The notes under the pieces: generated by a model
Seen by the model: only the letters and a program-made list of their open reading frames with translations
What the model was told of the DNA's origin: nothing
Databases searched by the model: none
Position numbers and translations under genes: made by a program
DNA from: Acidobacteriota bacterium
GTDB lineage: Bacteria > Acidobacteriota > Blastocatellia > Pyrinomonadales > Pyrinomonadaceae
DNA: 5,109 nt
Direction: 5' to 3'
NCBI GenBank assembly: GCA_003222835.1
Contig: QHXE01000751.1
Span: 1 to 5,109 of the forward strand
Shown: piece after piece, positions 1-5,109 of the stretch
How the letters are laid out: the number at the start of each line of letters is the position of its first letter
Position numbering within the stretch: position 1 is the first letter of the stretch

Positions 1-1
1 A

Positions 2-2290
2 TTGCTCGCTGCCCCTCATTCACGGCTCACTGTTTTTCTGCTTACCGCTCTCTTTCTCTCCCTCACTGCGTTCTGCCTACTGCCTAACGTCTTCTCGCAA
101 AACGAAACGCCGCTGCCGCAGGCTCAACCTTCCCCCACACCCGCGCCTTCGCCCTCGCCGTCACCAACTCCGCCGCCGAATTTGCATCAATGGGGCGCGG
201 TGACTTTGTTTCATGGATTGCCGTCTGATCGGGTTCATGCGATCGCGCAGACGCCGGATGGATTGATGTGGTTTGCGACCGATGGCGGCTTAGCGAAATA
301 TGACGGGAGGAGGACGCAGGCGATCAGCGCGGAGGGTTTGGAATCAGGTCGCGTGCTGGCGCTTAAGGTCGATGATGACGGCGCGTTGTGGATTGGCGGT
401 GAAAGCGGGGCTGTGCGGTTCGCCAACGGAAAGTTCGAACCGATTAAAGAAACCAACGGCACCGTAATCACGGCAATCATATCGCCGCAAAAGGGTCGAG
501 CGCTGATGGCGAGCGAGAACGGCGTTATCTTTGATTGTGAGATTAAACAGGAAGTTCCATCACGCTTAGCCGTAACCGAGGCGGAGAACGGTTCTGCCGT
601 AACCATCGTGGTCGCCTCACTTCCCGGGCAACCGCTCCAAAGTGCAGACAAAGATCATCCCGGTCTGTTGAAGCTCACCAGTCTCGCATTTTTGCACGAC
701 ACACTGTATGCGGGCACACAGAGCCGCGGTCTAATCTCCATTGAAAATGGCGGGGCAAAGGAGGTCATCAGCAAGCCGCGTAGCTACTTTATCAACGCGC
801 TGGAGGCCGATGCGCGCGGAAAACTCTGGGTGGGTGCGCGCGGACGCGCCGAAGAAAGCGCCCTCTTTGATCAAAGCGATCCGCTCAAACCTACCAAGGC
901 AAATGCGGCCACGGGTCCGGTGACCGCGATTGGTCGAGGCGCTGCCGAGGGTATTTGGGTCGCTACGGATGGACATGGCGCCTTTCATTTCCTGAACGGC
1001 AAGCCAATCGAACATTTCACCTTCGAAGGAACGGGCGGCGCGCTGCGTTCGGATCACGTCTTGGCGGTCTTTGTCGACCGCGAAGAGGTCGTCTGGTTCG
1101 GGACTGACAAGGGCGTCTGTCGTTACGATCCGCACGCGATGCGGGCGGAAAATATTTCTGCTGACACGAGCGCGAATTACGTGCGAGCCCTTTTTCGGAC
1201 TCCGAGAGGCCGTTTGCTTGCGGGCACGAACTCCGGATTATTCGTACAAGGCGAGACCGCCAGGGCCTGGCCAGCCCTACCCGATGTGGGCCGCAGAATC
1301 GTATACGCAATTAATGAGGACAAAAACAATCGAGTTTTGATCGGCACCGCGGCCGGATTGTTTGTTTCCGCCGGTGAAGTTGCTTTTGTGCGCATTAAGC
1401 CTCCTGAAGAAAGACTTCCGCAGGGTGACAGCGTACGCGCTATTACCAACTGGAACGGCGTGACCTATATCGCGACCTACGGCTATGGAGTCGAGAAGTT
1501 AGAAGGCTCGCGCCGCGCGCTCGTCTGGCCTGATGATGCAGCAGACGTTCATCTGCGCGAAGTAACGAGCCTCGGGGCAGACGCAAGCAACCGCCTGATG
1601 ATTGGGACGGCTGGCGCAGGCATTTTCTTTTTCGATGGCCGGCAGACTACAAGCGACAGCTCGCTCGTCAAACTGAAAGGACAAGCGATCTGGTCAATCG
1701 TCGCCGATGGCTCTGACACCTGGCTCGGAACTGAGAAAGGACTCTATTTATTTCAATCCGGCCAACTGAAAGAGATCGTTCCGGGCGTTAACGCGCGTAG
1801 CGTTGTTATCGACAACAACCAGTCAAAGCAAGTTTGGTGTGCGACGGTCGGGAATGGATTACTAAGAGTAACGGTCGACGAGCGGTTTGGCCCAGCGGTC
1901 TCGCGCATGGATGTCGAACAAGGCTTGCCTTCACAACGCGTGTTTGCAGTGCTGCCCGAGCGTGGTAGCGACGGCAGTGAATCAATGCTCATCGGCACGA
2001 ATCGTGGCGTCGCACGGTACGAGCCTGGCCGAATTGCTCCGACTCTTTATGCGACTCGGATTATCAGCAAGCGTGTGCATCAGCCGGCCGAACTCGCCCA
2101 CGGACTCGATCTCGATTATCCCCAGAACAGTTTGTTGCTCCGCGCTCTACGACGCGGCGGGGCACGCAATCAAGCAGAAGTTATCGCACGATCCACAATT
2201 TCCTATGGAAGGGTTGAAGCCCGGGAAATACAAGGTTATCGCGCGGGCGTTCACGAAGGATTTGGTTGGTTCGAATCCGTTGTCATTTGA
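2..2290 (+). CDS. Two-propeller sensor histidine kinase, N-terminal periplasmic part (frameshifted; 5' partial)
   Basis: This is the sensory half of a hybrid-propeller-type two-component kinase. The frame is open to the window edge; TTG at base 2 could be a start, but the true start probably lies upstream. Residues about 8-32 are hydrophobic and end in VFSQ, a signal peptide or N-terminal anchor. Residues 38-59 are a Pro/Ser/Thr/Ala linker. Residues 72-676 contain about fourteen Reg_prop-like blades (for example GLPSDRVHAI...WFATDGGLAKYDG at 72-102 and GLPSQRVFAV...LIGTNRGVARYEPG at 641-676), enough for two seven-bladed propellers. A Y_Y_Y (Ig-like) domain begins near residue 679 and is recognisable through LDYPQNSLLL (704-713). 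After residue 713 (base 2140) the frame no longer matches the family and runs about 49 foreign codons to TGA at 2288-2290; the family sequence resumes in another frame at 2142. The domain order is seen directly; the family assignment rests on recall. The ligand is unknown. Confidence 0.85.
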   Translation: MLAAPHSRLTVFLLTALFLSLTAFCLLPNVFSQNETPLPQAQPSPTPAPSPSPSPTPPPNLHQWGAVTLFHGLPSDRVHAIAQTPDGLMWFATDGGLAKYDGRRTQAISAEGLESGRVLALKVDDDGALWIGGESGAVRFANGKFEPIKETNGTVITAIISPQKGRALMASENGVIFDCEIKQEVPSRLAVTEAENGSAVTIVVASLPGQPLQSADKDHPGLLKLTSLAFLHDTLYAGTQSRGLISIENGGAKEVISKPRSYFINALEADARGKLWVGARGRAEESALFDQSDPLKPTKANAATGPVTAIGRGAAEGIWVATDGHGAFHFLNGKPIEHFTFEGTGGALRSDHVLAVFVDREEVVWFGTDKGVCRYDPHAMRAENISADTSANYVRALFRTPRGRLLAGTNSGLFVQGETARAWPALPDVGRRIVYAINEDKNNRVLIGTAAGLFVSAGEVAFVRIKPPEERLPQGDSVRAITNWNGVTYIATYGYGVEKLEGSRRALVWPDDAADVHLREVTSLGADASNRLMIGTAGAGIFFFDGRQTTSDSSLVKLKGQAIWSIVADGSDTWLGTEKGLYLFQSGQLKEIVPGVNARSVVIDNNQSKQVWCATVGNGLLRVTVDERFGPAVSRMDVEQGLPSQRVFAVLPERGSDGSESMLIGTNRGVARYEPGRIAPTLYATRIISKRVHQPAELAHGLDLDYPQNSLLLRALRRGGARNQAEVIARSTISYGRVEAREIQGYRAGVHEGFGWFESVVI
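2138..2150 (+). other. Frameshift/deletion junction in the sensor kinase gene
   Basis: Upstream frame reads ...PQNSLLL up to base 2140; downstream frame reads ALYDAAG from base 2142. In the Y_Y_Y domains I recall, these two segments are separated by roughly 15-20 residues (a beta-strand pair of the type VAAISSRTFPEQFQY). Here they are separated by a single base, so about 50 bp is missing and the loss is not a multiple of three. The size is an estimate from family memory; the frame change itself is visible in the sequence. Confidence 0.75.
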
Positions 2291-3104
2291 AATGAGCGTT
2301 GCGCGGGCACCGTTCCCGTGGACTACGACTGCGCTGGCGATCCTGTTACTGCTGGCGCTGATCGCGCTCGGTTGGGGTTACGCGCAAAACCGCAGGATCC
2401 ATCGCGCGAGCGCGGAACTGGCTTCGGCGAATAGCGAACTCGCCGACGCGCGAATGCGGCTGGCAAATGAAACTGAGGCCGAGCGCCGGAGAATCGCGCG
2501 CGATCTGCACGACCAGACACTGGCGGATTTGCGGAATCTGGCGCTGCTGGTCGATCGGCTTCCCCCAAGTGGCGACAGTCGCCTGCCACTAAACCGCACG
2601 CCTTCGGCGCCCAGCGCGTTGCGTCATGAGATTGAATCGATTTCGCACGAGGTGCGTCGGATCTGCGAAGATCTAAGTCCTTCCGCACTGGAAAACGTCG
2701 GACTTTCCGCCGCGTTACAGTTCGCTCTGGCTCATGCCGTCGAACACGCCGCGCCGGCTTGCAAGTTCGATTTTGAATTCGTTTGCGAGGACTCGCTCGA
2801 TGAGAAACTCAATCTGCCCCAGAGTACTCAAATCCAGATTTATCGGATCGCGCAGGAAGCTTTAAGCAACATCTGCCGGCATGCGAATGCGGAGCACGTT
2901 AAGATGAGCGCCTCGGTGAATGACAAGAGCCTCTTTGAATTGCTGATCGAAGATGACGGTTGTGGTTTTGATCTAACGGAGGCAAAAAAGAATGCGGGCC
3001 GTGGCGTTGCGAACATTCGTGCGCGGGCGAGCATGATCGATGCTGAGGTTGGCTGGCAGAAACGTGAGGACGGCGGCAGTGTGTTCTCTTTGCGTCTCGC
3101 CTGA
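2142..3104 (+). CDS. Sensor histidine kinase, C-terminal part: end of Y_Y_Y, membrane helix, HisKA_3, HATPase_c
   Basis: This is the signalling half of the same ancestral gene, one frame away. Family-like sequence begins at ALYDAAG (2142) and finishes the Y_Y_Y domain (MEGLKPGKYKVIARAF). A membrane helix follows (2322-2385, rich in Ala/Leu/Ile), then a short coiled coil and the HisKA_3 motif RRRIARDLHDQTLADLR, with phospho-acceptor His at 2508-2510. HATPase_c shows the N-box YRIAQEALSNICRH (from 2841), G1 box EDDGCGFD (from 2949) and G2-like GRGVANIRARA (near 2997). The protein should autophosphorylate on His and pass the phosphate to a NarL/FixJ regulator, but none is adjacent; the next gene is Uma2. 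The frame stays open upstream to 1887, but that stretch only shadows the propeller gene. In-frame ATGs at 2205 and 2292 could start a separate product; the second would give a membrane-anchored kinase without its sensor. All kinase motifs look intact. Whether it is expressed is unknown. Confidence 0.85.
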   Translation, partial: ALYDAAGHAIKQKLSHDPQFPMEGLKPGKYKVIARAFTKDLVGSNPLSFEMSVARAPFPWTTTALAILLLLALIALGWGYAQNRRIHRASAELASANSELADARMRLANETEAERRRIARDLHDQTLADLRNLALLVDRLPPSGDSRLPLNRTPSAPSALRHEIESISHEVRRICEDLSPSALENVGLSAALQFALAHAVEHAAPACKFDFEFVCEDSLDEKLNLPQSTQIQIYRIAQEALSNICRHANAEHVKMSASVNDKSLFELLIEDDGCGFDLTEAKKNAGRGVANIRARASMIDAEVGWQKREDGGSVFSLRLA

Positions 3105-3170
3105 CGGCCATCGGTATCGCGCGTCGATTAAGTTGAGGTACTATGTCAGAAAGCCGGGAGCGCAGTTGAG

Positions 3171-3707
3171 ATGGCAGCTAGAATTGAACCGCTAGTGACT
3201 GTGGACGACCTCGACGCCACACCCGAGGACGGTAACCGCTATGAAGTCATCGAAGGAGAACTATTCGTGGCGCGAGCACCGGGAGTACCTCATCAACGAG
3301 TTTTGAAGAATTTCGTCGTCAACTTTGGTATTTATCTCACCGACAATCCAATTGGCGAAGTTATACCGACGCCGGGGCTGATCTTTGGCAAGTATAGCGG
3401 CGTTATTCCTGACATCGTCTTTTACACGCATGAACGCGCCAGCGAAATCATTTCCGGCGAACGTCTGGTTGCTGCGCCGGAACTGGTGATCGAAATTCTT
3501 TCGCGCGGTCATGAAAACGTGGCGCGCGATCGTATTGTCAAGCGGCAGCTATACGCAAAATACGGAGTCGCGGAATATTGGATTGTCGATTCCGAGAATC
3601 GCTCCATTGAGGTGTATCGTTTGCAGAACGGCTCGCTCGAACTGGCCGTTATCTTCAGATACGAAGAAGAAATCACTACACCGCTTTTGCAAGGATTCAA
3701 GTGCTAG
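3171..3707 (+). CDS. Uma2 family (DUF820) PD-(D/E)XK nuclease-like protein
   Basis: This 178-residue protein belongs to the Uma2/DUF820 family of restriction-endonuclease-like fold proteins, which are abundant in cyanobacteria and acidobacteria and whose cellular role is poorly known. The family landmarks appear in order: NRYEVIEGELF (22-32), H41 in PGVPHQRVLKNF, PD at 80-81 in IPDIVFY, E108 in APELVIEILSRG, and the K124/Y128 helix RIVKRQLYAKYGVAEYWIVD. D81, E108 and K124 are the likely PD-(D/E)XK catalytic set. ATG at 3171 is preceded by GGGAG at 3156-3160, ten bases upstream. The gap to the kinase gene is 66 bp, so co-transcription is possible. The protein ends at LLQGFKC with TAG at 3705-3707; reading on in frame gives VASIFR then TAA at 3726, which resembles the usual Uma2 C-terminus, so the TAG may be a nonsense mutation that removes seven residues. 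The catalytic core would be unaffected. No partner gene suggests a substrate. Confidence 0.88.
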   Translation: MAARIEPLVTVDDLDATPEDGNRYEVIEGELFVARAPGVPHQRVLKNFVVNFGIYLTDNPIGEVIPTPGLIFGKYSGVIPDIVFYTHERASEIISGERLVAAPELVIEILSRGHENVARDRIVKRQLYAKYGVAEYWIVDSENRSIEVYRLQNGSLELAVIFRYEEEITTPLLQGFKC

Positions 3708-3728
3708 GTTGCCAGCATCTTCCGTTAA
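3705..3728 (+). other. Possible premature stop and lost C-terminal tail of Uma2
   Basis: TAG at 3705-3707 is followed in frame by codons for VASIFR and then TAA at 3726-3728. Uma2 proteins commonly finish with a motif of the type GF-x-(3)-V-x-x-IF a few residues before the end, so this tail looks like former coding sequence. One base change (for example AAG or CAG to TAG) would explain it. The tail is short, so a chance match cannot be excluded. Confidence 0.5.
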
Positions 3729-3782
3729 TCAAGGCCGCGTCTGATGACGTCGCCCTCGCACACATCCTTTTTGAGTTCATTA

Positions 3783-3914
3783 ATGTTCGACCGCAACTTG
3801 CTGAGTGTCGCTTCTGATGTCGAGGCGGCGCTCGCCGGCAACAAACCTGTCGTTGCTCTCGAATCGACGGTGATTGCGCACGGCTTGCCTCGGCCGCGGA
3901 ATCTGAAGGCGTAA
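3783..3914 (+). pseudogene. psuG: Pseudouridine-5'-phosphate glycosidase, N-terminal fragment
   Basis: This reading frame encodes the first 43 residues of PsuG, which reversibly cleaves pseudouridine 5'-phosphate to uracil and ribose 5-phosphate in the cytoplasm. The motif [20 protein letters not shown] is the hallmark N-terminus of the family. Its Glu (codon 3861-3863) aligns with catalytic Glu31 of the E. coli enzyme. ATG at 3783 fits the family start; a TTG at 3771 is in frame but less likely, and a TGA at 3741 closes the frame. The ribosome-binding site is weak (a GAG at 3773-3775). The gap from the Uma2 stop is 75 bp. The frame ends at TAA 3912-3914 immediately after the conserved RPRNL, and the family sequence continues in a different frame. 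On its own this fragment cannot be active because the catalytic lysines are in the other piece. Confidence 0.85.
3891..3913 (+). other. Out-of-frame deletion junction in psuG
   Basis: Between HGLP (ending at 3890) and the G of GVTPATIAV (3908) there are 17 bases. In E. coli PsuG the same interval is 18 codons (54 bases), so about 37 bases appear to be missing, which accounts for the shift of frame. The bases 3896-3906 (GCGGAATCTGA) read plausibly in both frames, as PRNL in the upstream frame and AESE in the downstream frame. This is what a deletion between short direct repeats would leave. Confidence 0.7.
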
Positions 3915-4660
3915 CTCCGGCAACCATCGCCGTGATCGACGGAAAGCTTTGCGTTGGGTTAGACGCACATCAAATCGAGTTCCTGGCGAACAGCGTTGAC
4001 ATCAAGAAACTTAGCGCGCGTGATTTGGCAATCGCAGTTGCGCGCGGTTGGAATGGAGCTACAACCGTCGCCGCCACAATGTGGATTGCGCATCACGCTG
4101 ACACAAGAGTTTTCGCAACCGGCGGGATCGGGGGCGTTCATCGCGGCTCACTGCCTGACGTCTCGGCAGATCTACCGGAACTCGCACACACGCCGATGAT
4201 TGTGGTTTGCTCGGGAGCCAAGATCGTTTTGGATTTGCCGGCAACGCGCGAATGGCTGGAAACGCATAGCGTTACAGTAGTCGGTTACGGGTGCGATGAA
4301 ATGCCGGCGTTCTATTCGCGAGTAAGCGGTCTTACGGTTGATGTGCGGTGTGATTCGCCTGGGGAGATCGTGCAGATTTTCAAAACGCAGCGCGAACTTG
4401 GTTTGCGATCCGCGCTGCTTGTCACGGTTCCGGTTCCCAGCGAAGCTGAAGTTCCACCGGAACTGTTGTCCCAAACTCTCGACAAGTCTCTTGACGACGC
4501 AGGCAAAGAGAAAGTCACCGGCCGTAACCTCACTCCTTTCTTGCTCGCGCGCATGGCCAAGCGCAGTGATGGCGCCACGCTGCGCGCGAACATTTCGCTA
4601 TTGGAAAACAACGCACGCGTGGCGGCACAAATCGCGCGTGCGTTTGAGTGCCGCGACTAG
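3899..4660 (+). CDS. psuG: Pseudouridine-5'-phosphate glycosidase, main C-terminal part (frameshifted)
   Basis: This is the bulk of PsuG in a frame shifted by one from its N-terminus. Family sequence resumes at [19 protein letters not shown]. By alignment to E. coli numbering as I recall it, Lys93 is the second Lys of IKKLSARDL (4007-4009), Asp149 is in DVSADL (4169-4171) and the Schiff-base Lys166 is in VVCSGAK (4220-4222). The motifs [23 protein letters not shown] and the C-terminal TPFLLARM are all present, and the end at TAG 4658-4660 matches the family C-terminus. GTG at 3932 is the first plausible start in this frame, but a product from there would lack the Glu31 segment and the first strand. 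With the N-terminal piece and about 12 missing residues restored the protein would be about 310 residues, the normal length. The usual partner psuK (pseudouridine kinase) is not in the window. Apart from the junction there is no sign of decay. Confidence 0.88.
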   Translation, partial: ESEGVTPATIAVIDGKLCVGLDAHQIEFLANSVDIKKLSARDLAIAVARGWNGATTVAATMWIAHHADTRVFATGGIGGVHRGSLPDVSADLPELAHTPMIVVCSGAKIVLDLPATREWLETHSVTVVGYGCDEMPAFYSRVSGLTVDVRCDSPGEIVQIFKTQRELGLRSALLVTVPVPSEAEVPPELLSQTLDKSLDDAGKEKVTGRNLTPFLLARMAKRSDGATLRANISLLENNARVAAQIARAFECRD

Positions 4661-4664
4661 TCAA

Positions 4665-4680
4665 CCCTTTTACGAAAGGG
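4665..4680 (+). terminator. Small hairpin just after psuG
   Basis: CCCTTT (4665-4670), loop TACG, AAAGGG (4675-4680) form a perfect 6-bp stem with a UNCG-type tetraloop, starting 4 bases after the psuG stop. No T-run follows, so it is not a textbook intrinsic terminator; it may cap or stabilise the 3' end of the transcript. Confidence 0.4.
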
Positions 4681-4708
4681 CTTACAAGTCAGCGCACTCC
4701 AAGAGTCC

Positions 4709-4753
4709 CGATCCAAATCTTCGGATCGCGCATGCGAAAAATTTTCTGTGCGA
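4709..4753 (+). other. Overlapping inverted repeats downstream of psuG
   Basis: CGATCC (4709-4714) pairs with GGATCG (4723-4728) around an 8-base loop. An alternative stem, TCGCGCA (4726-4732) with TGTGCGA (4747-4753), has 7 pairs including one G-T wobble, and its loop contains AAAAATTTT. The two stems share bases 4726-4728, so they cannot coexist. One may serve as a weak transcription terminator on either strand. Confidence 0.3.
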
Positions 4754-4796
4754 CTGACAACCAAACACGGTGGCATTCTCATCTCACGCGACAAAT

Positions 4797-4831
4797 CTCG
4801 AAGCATTCTCCCCAGGCTGCGATTTGAATTC
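4797..4831 (+). repeat. Degenerate direct repeat, copy 1
   Basis: About 35 bp sharing with copy 2 (74 bp downstream) the ordered blocks TCGA(A/-)GCAT, a pyrimidine run, CAGGCT, then an identical ATTTGAATTC (4822-4831). Small insertions and substitutions separate the copies. The function is unknown; it may be an intergenic repeat element or a pair of protein-binding sites. Confidence 0.6.
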
Positions 4832-4870
4832 GACGGAATTTCGATGTCGAGCATATAACGAGCGGTCTAA

Positions 4871-4905
4871 CGTCGAGCATCTCTCCAGGCTCGCAATTTG
4901 AATTC
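4871..4905 (+). repeat. Degenerate direct repeat, copy 2
   Basis: Second copy of the unit: GTCGAGCAT (4872-4880), CTCTCC, AGGCT, CGC and ATTTGAATTC (4896-4905). A partial third copy of its head, GTCGAGCAT, also occurs at 4846-4854 between the two full copies. This places two and a half units within 110 bp upstream of the last gene. Confidence 0.6.
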
Positions 4906-4923
4906 AGGTCATCGGTTTGCTGG

Positions 4924-4956
4924 CGAACACTTTTCGCATGAGTCGAAGTGTGTTCG
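4924..4956 (+). promoter_or_regulatory. Long hairpin in the leader of the last gene
   Basis: CGAACAC (4924-4930) pairs with GTGTTCG (4950-4956), and TTCG (4933-4936) with CGAA (4944-4947), around the loop CATGAGT. Between the two stems there is one T-T mismatch and one G-T wobble, so the arm is 13 positions long. It lies 57 bases upstream of the ATG at 5014. No T-run follows, which argues against a simple terminator. Confidence 0.5.
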
Positions 4957-4957
4957 A

Positions 4958-5002
4958 TGCCTGAAGAGTAGGCAGAGTCAAAACGAGGGCACCTGAGTCT
5001 GC
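4958..5002 (+). promoter_or_regulatory. Two competing hairpins next to the Shine-Dalgarno
   Basis: TGCCT (4958-4962) pairs with AGGCA (4970-4974), a 5-bp stem. Alternatively GCAGAGTCA (4972-4980) pairs with TGAGTCTGC (4994-5002), 8 of 9 positions, and this stem ends directly at the AAGGAGG ribosome-binding site. The two stems share bases 4972-4974, so they exclude each other at that point. This could be an mRNA leader that controls translation initiation; no known riboswitch class was recognised. Confidence 0.4.
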
Positions 5003-5013
5003 AAGGAGGCAAC

Positions 5014-5109
5014 ATGAGCCGCAAGTGGCTTCTCTTCCTGTTTTGCCTTTCGCTTCTGATTGTACTGGCGCCGCTGTCGCGCGCCGGTCTGACACTTCGC
5101 GTCAAAGAA
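5014..5109 (+). CDS. Secreted protein, N-terminal signal peptide only (3' partial)
   Basis: ATG at 5014 opens a frame that runs to the window end (32 codons). The strong Shine-Dalgarno AAGGAGG at 5003-5009 is four bases upstream, which decides the start. The visible residues form a classical Sec signal peptide: a basic start (MSRKW), a hydrophobic core rich in Leu/Phe/Cys/Ile, and a probable cleavage site SRA-G near residue 24. No LxxC lipobox is placed as in a lipoprotein. The mature part begins GLTLRVKE and is cut by the window edge, so no family can be assigned. It is preceded by a 353-bp gene-free region and probably has its own promoter. Confidence 0.8.
   Translation, partial: MSRKWLLFLFCLSLLIVLAPLSRAGLTLRVKE

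Larger units (their letters stand above)
4661..5013. other. 353-bp intergenic region without a gene
   Basis: No frame here on either strand gives a recognisable protein; the minus-strand open frames have no start context or family motifs. The region holds, in order, the small hairpins after psuG (4665-4753), a degenerate direct repeat pair (4797-4905), a lone -10-like TATAAC at 4854-4859 without a well-spaced -35, and a series of hairpins (4924-5002) ending at the Shine-Dalgarno of the last gene. It probably includes the promoter and leader of that gene. Confidence 0.6.

Noticed and set aside
235..1135. Long minus-strand open frames across the propeller region
   Set aside because: They have no family motifs and lie antisense to a clearly coding frame; they reflect GC-biased codon use on the + strand.
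1887..2141. ATG at 1887 opening the kinase frame about 85 codons before the family sequence begins
   Set aside because: The translated stretch has no family resemblance and overlaps well-matched propeller blades in the other frame; it is a shadow, not the kinase start.
2130..2150. Programmed ribosomal frameshift linking the two kinase frames
   Set aside because: There is no slippery heptamer or obvious stimulating structure, and a frameshift could not restore the missing 15-20 residues.
3139..3144. TACTAT as a -10 promoter element ahead of Uma2
   Set aside because: No acceptable -35 hexamer lies 16-18 bases upstream and the match is only 4 of 6.
3900..3914. Programmed frameshift in psuG at the TAA
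   Set aside because: About 12 residues are missing as well as the frame change, so a deletion explains the data better than recoding.
4049..4051. Trp in [11 protein letters not shown] where E. coli PsuG has Lys, which at first looked like loss of a catalytic lysine
   Set aside because: By counting along the E. coli sequence, catalytic Lys93 aligns with the conserved Lys at 4007-4009, which is present.
4172..4611. Minus-strand open frames opposite psuG
   Set aside because: The + frame carries unmistakable PsuG motifs; the antisense products have no recognisable features.
4797..4905. CRISPR-like direct repeats
   Set aside because: There are only two divergent copies of irregular structure, with a third partial copy inside the spacer and no cas genes.

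Overview
The window is a bacterial chromosomal segment, moderately GC-rich, with every recognisable gene on the + strand. A very large periplasmic two-propeller sensor kinase with the RDLHDQTLADLR phospho-acceptor motif, a Uma2-family nuclease and a PsuG pseudouridine-phosphate glycosidase together suggest an Acidobacteriota-like (Blastocatellia-type) soil bacterium. This is inferred from remembered family resemblance; no marker gene confirms it.

Layout. Bases 1-3104 hold one ancestral gene for a sensor histidine kinase of about 1,050 residues, now split between two reading frames. The upstream frame carries a signal peptide or anchor, a Pro/Ser linker, fourteen propeller blades and the start of a Y_Y_Y domain. 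The downstream frame carries the end of Y_Y_Y, a membrane helix, a HisKA_3 dimerisation/phosphotransfer domain and a HATPase_c domain. Bases 3171-3707 encode a Uma2-family (DUF820, PD-(D/E)XK-like) protein that stops seven codons before the usual family C-terminus. Bases 3783-4660 hold psuG, also broken: the N-terminal 43 codons are in one frame and the remaining roughly 250 in another, with about 37 bp of expected coding sequence missing between them. Bases 4661-5013 have no gene. They contain small hairpins, a degenerate pair of direct repeats and a structured leader. From 5014 to the window end there is the start of a secreted protein with a strong Shine-Dalgarno sequence and a clear signal peptide.

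Function. If intact, the kinase would sense a periplasmic signal and phosphorylate a NarL-type response regulator, but no regulator gene lies next to it. PsuG would release uracil and ribose 5-phosphate from pseudouridine 5'-phosphate; its usual partner kinase PsuK is not in the window. The three genes do not form an obvious pathway.

The most striking aspect is that three consecutive genes each carry a lesion at a conserved point (two out-of-frame internal deletions and one probable nonsense codon) while the rest of each sequence looks well conserved. This means either recent gene decay or errors in the assembled sequence. The second point of interest is the 5' leader of the last gene, which can fold into consecutive hairpins, two of which compete. 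I found no CRISPR array, tRNA, rRNA, insertion sequence or clear novel multi-gene system.
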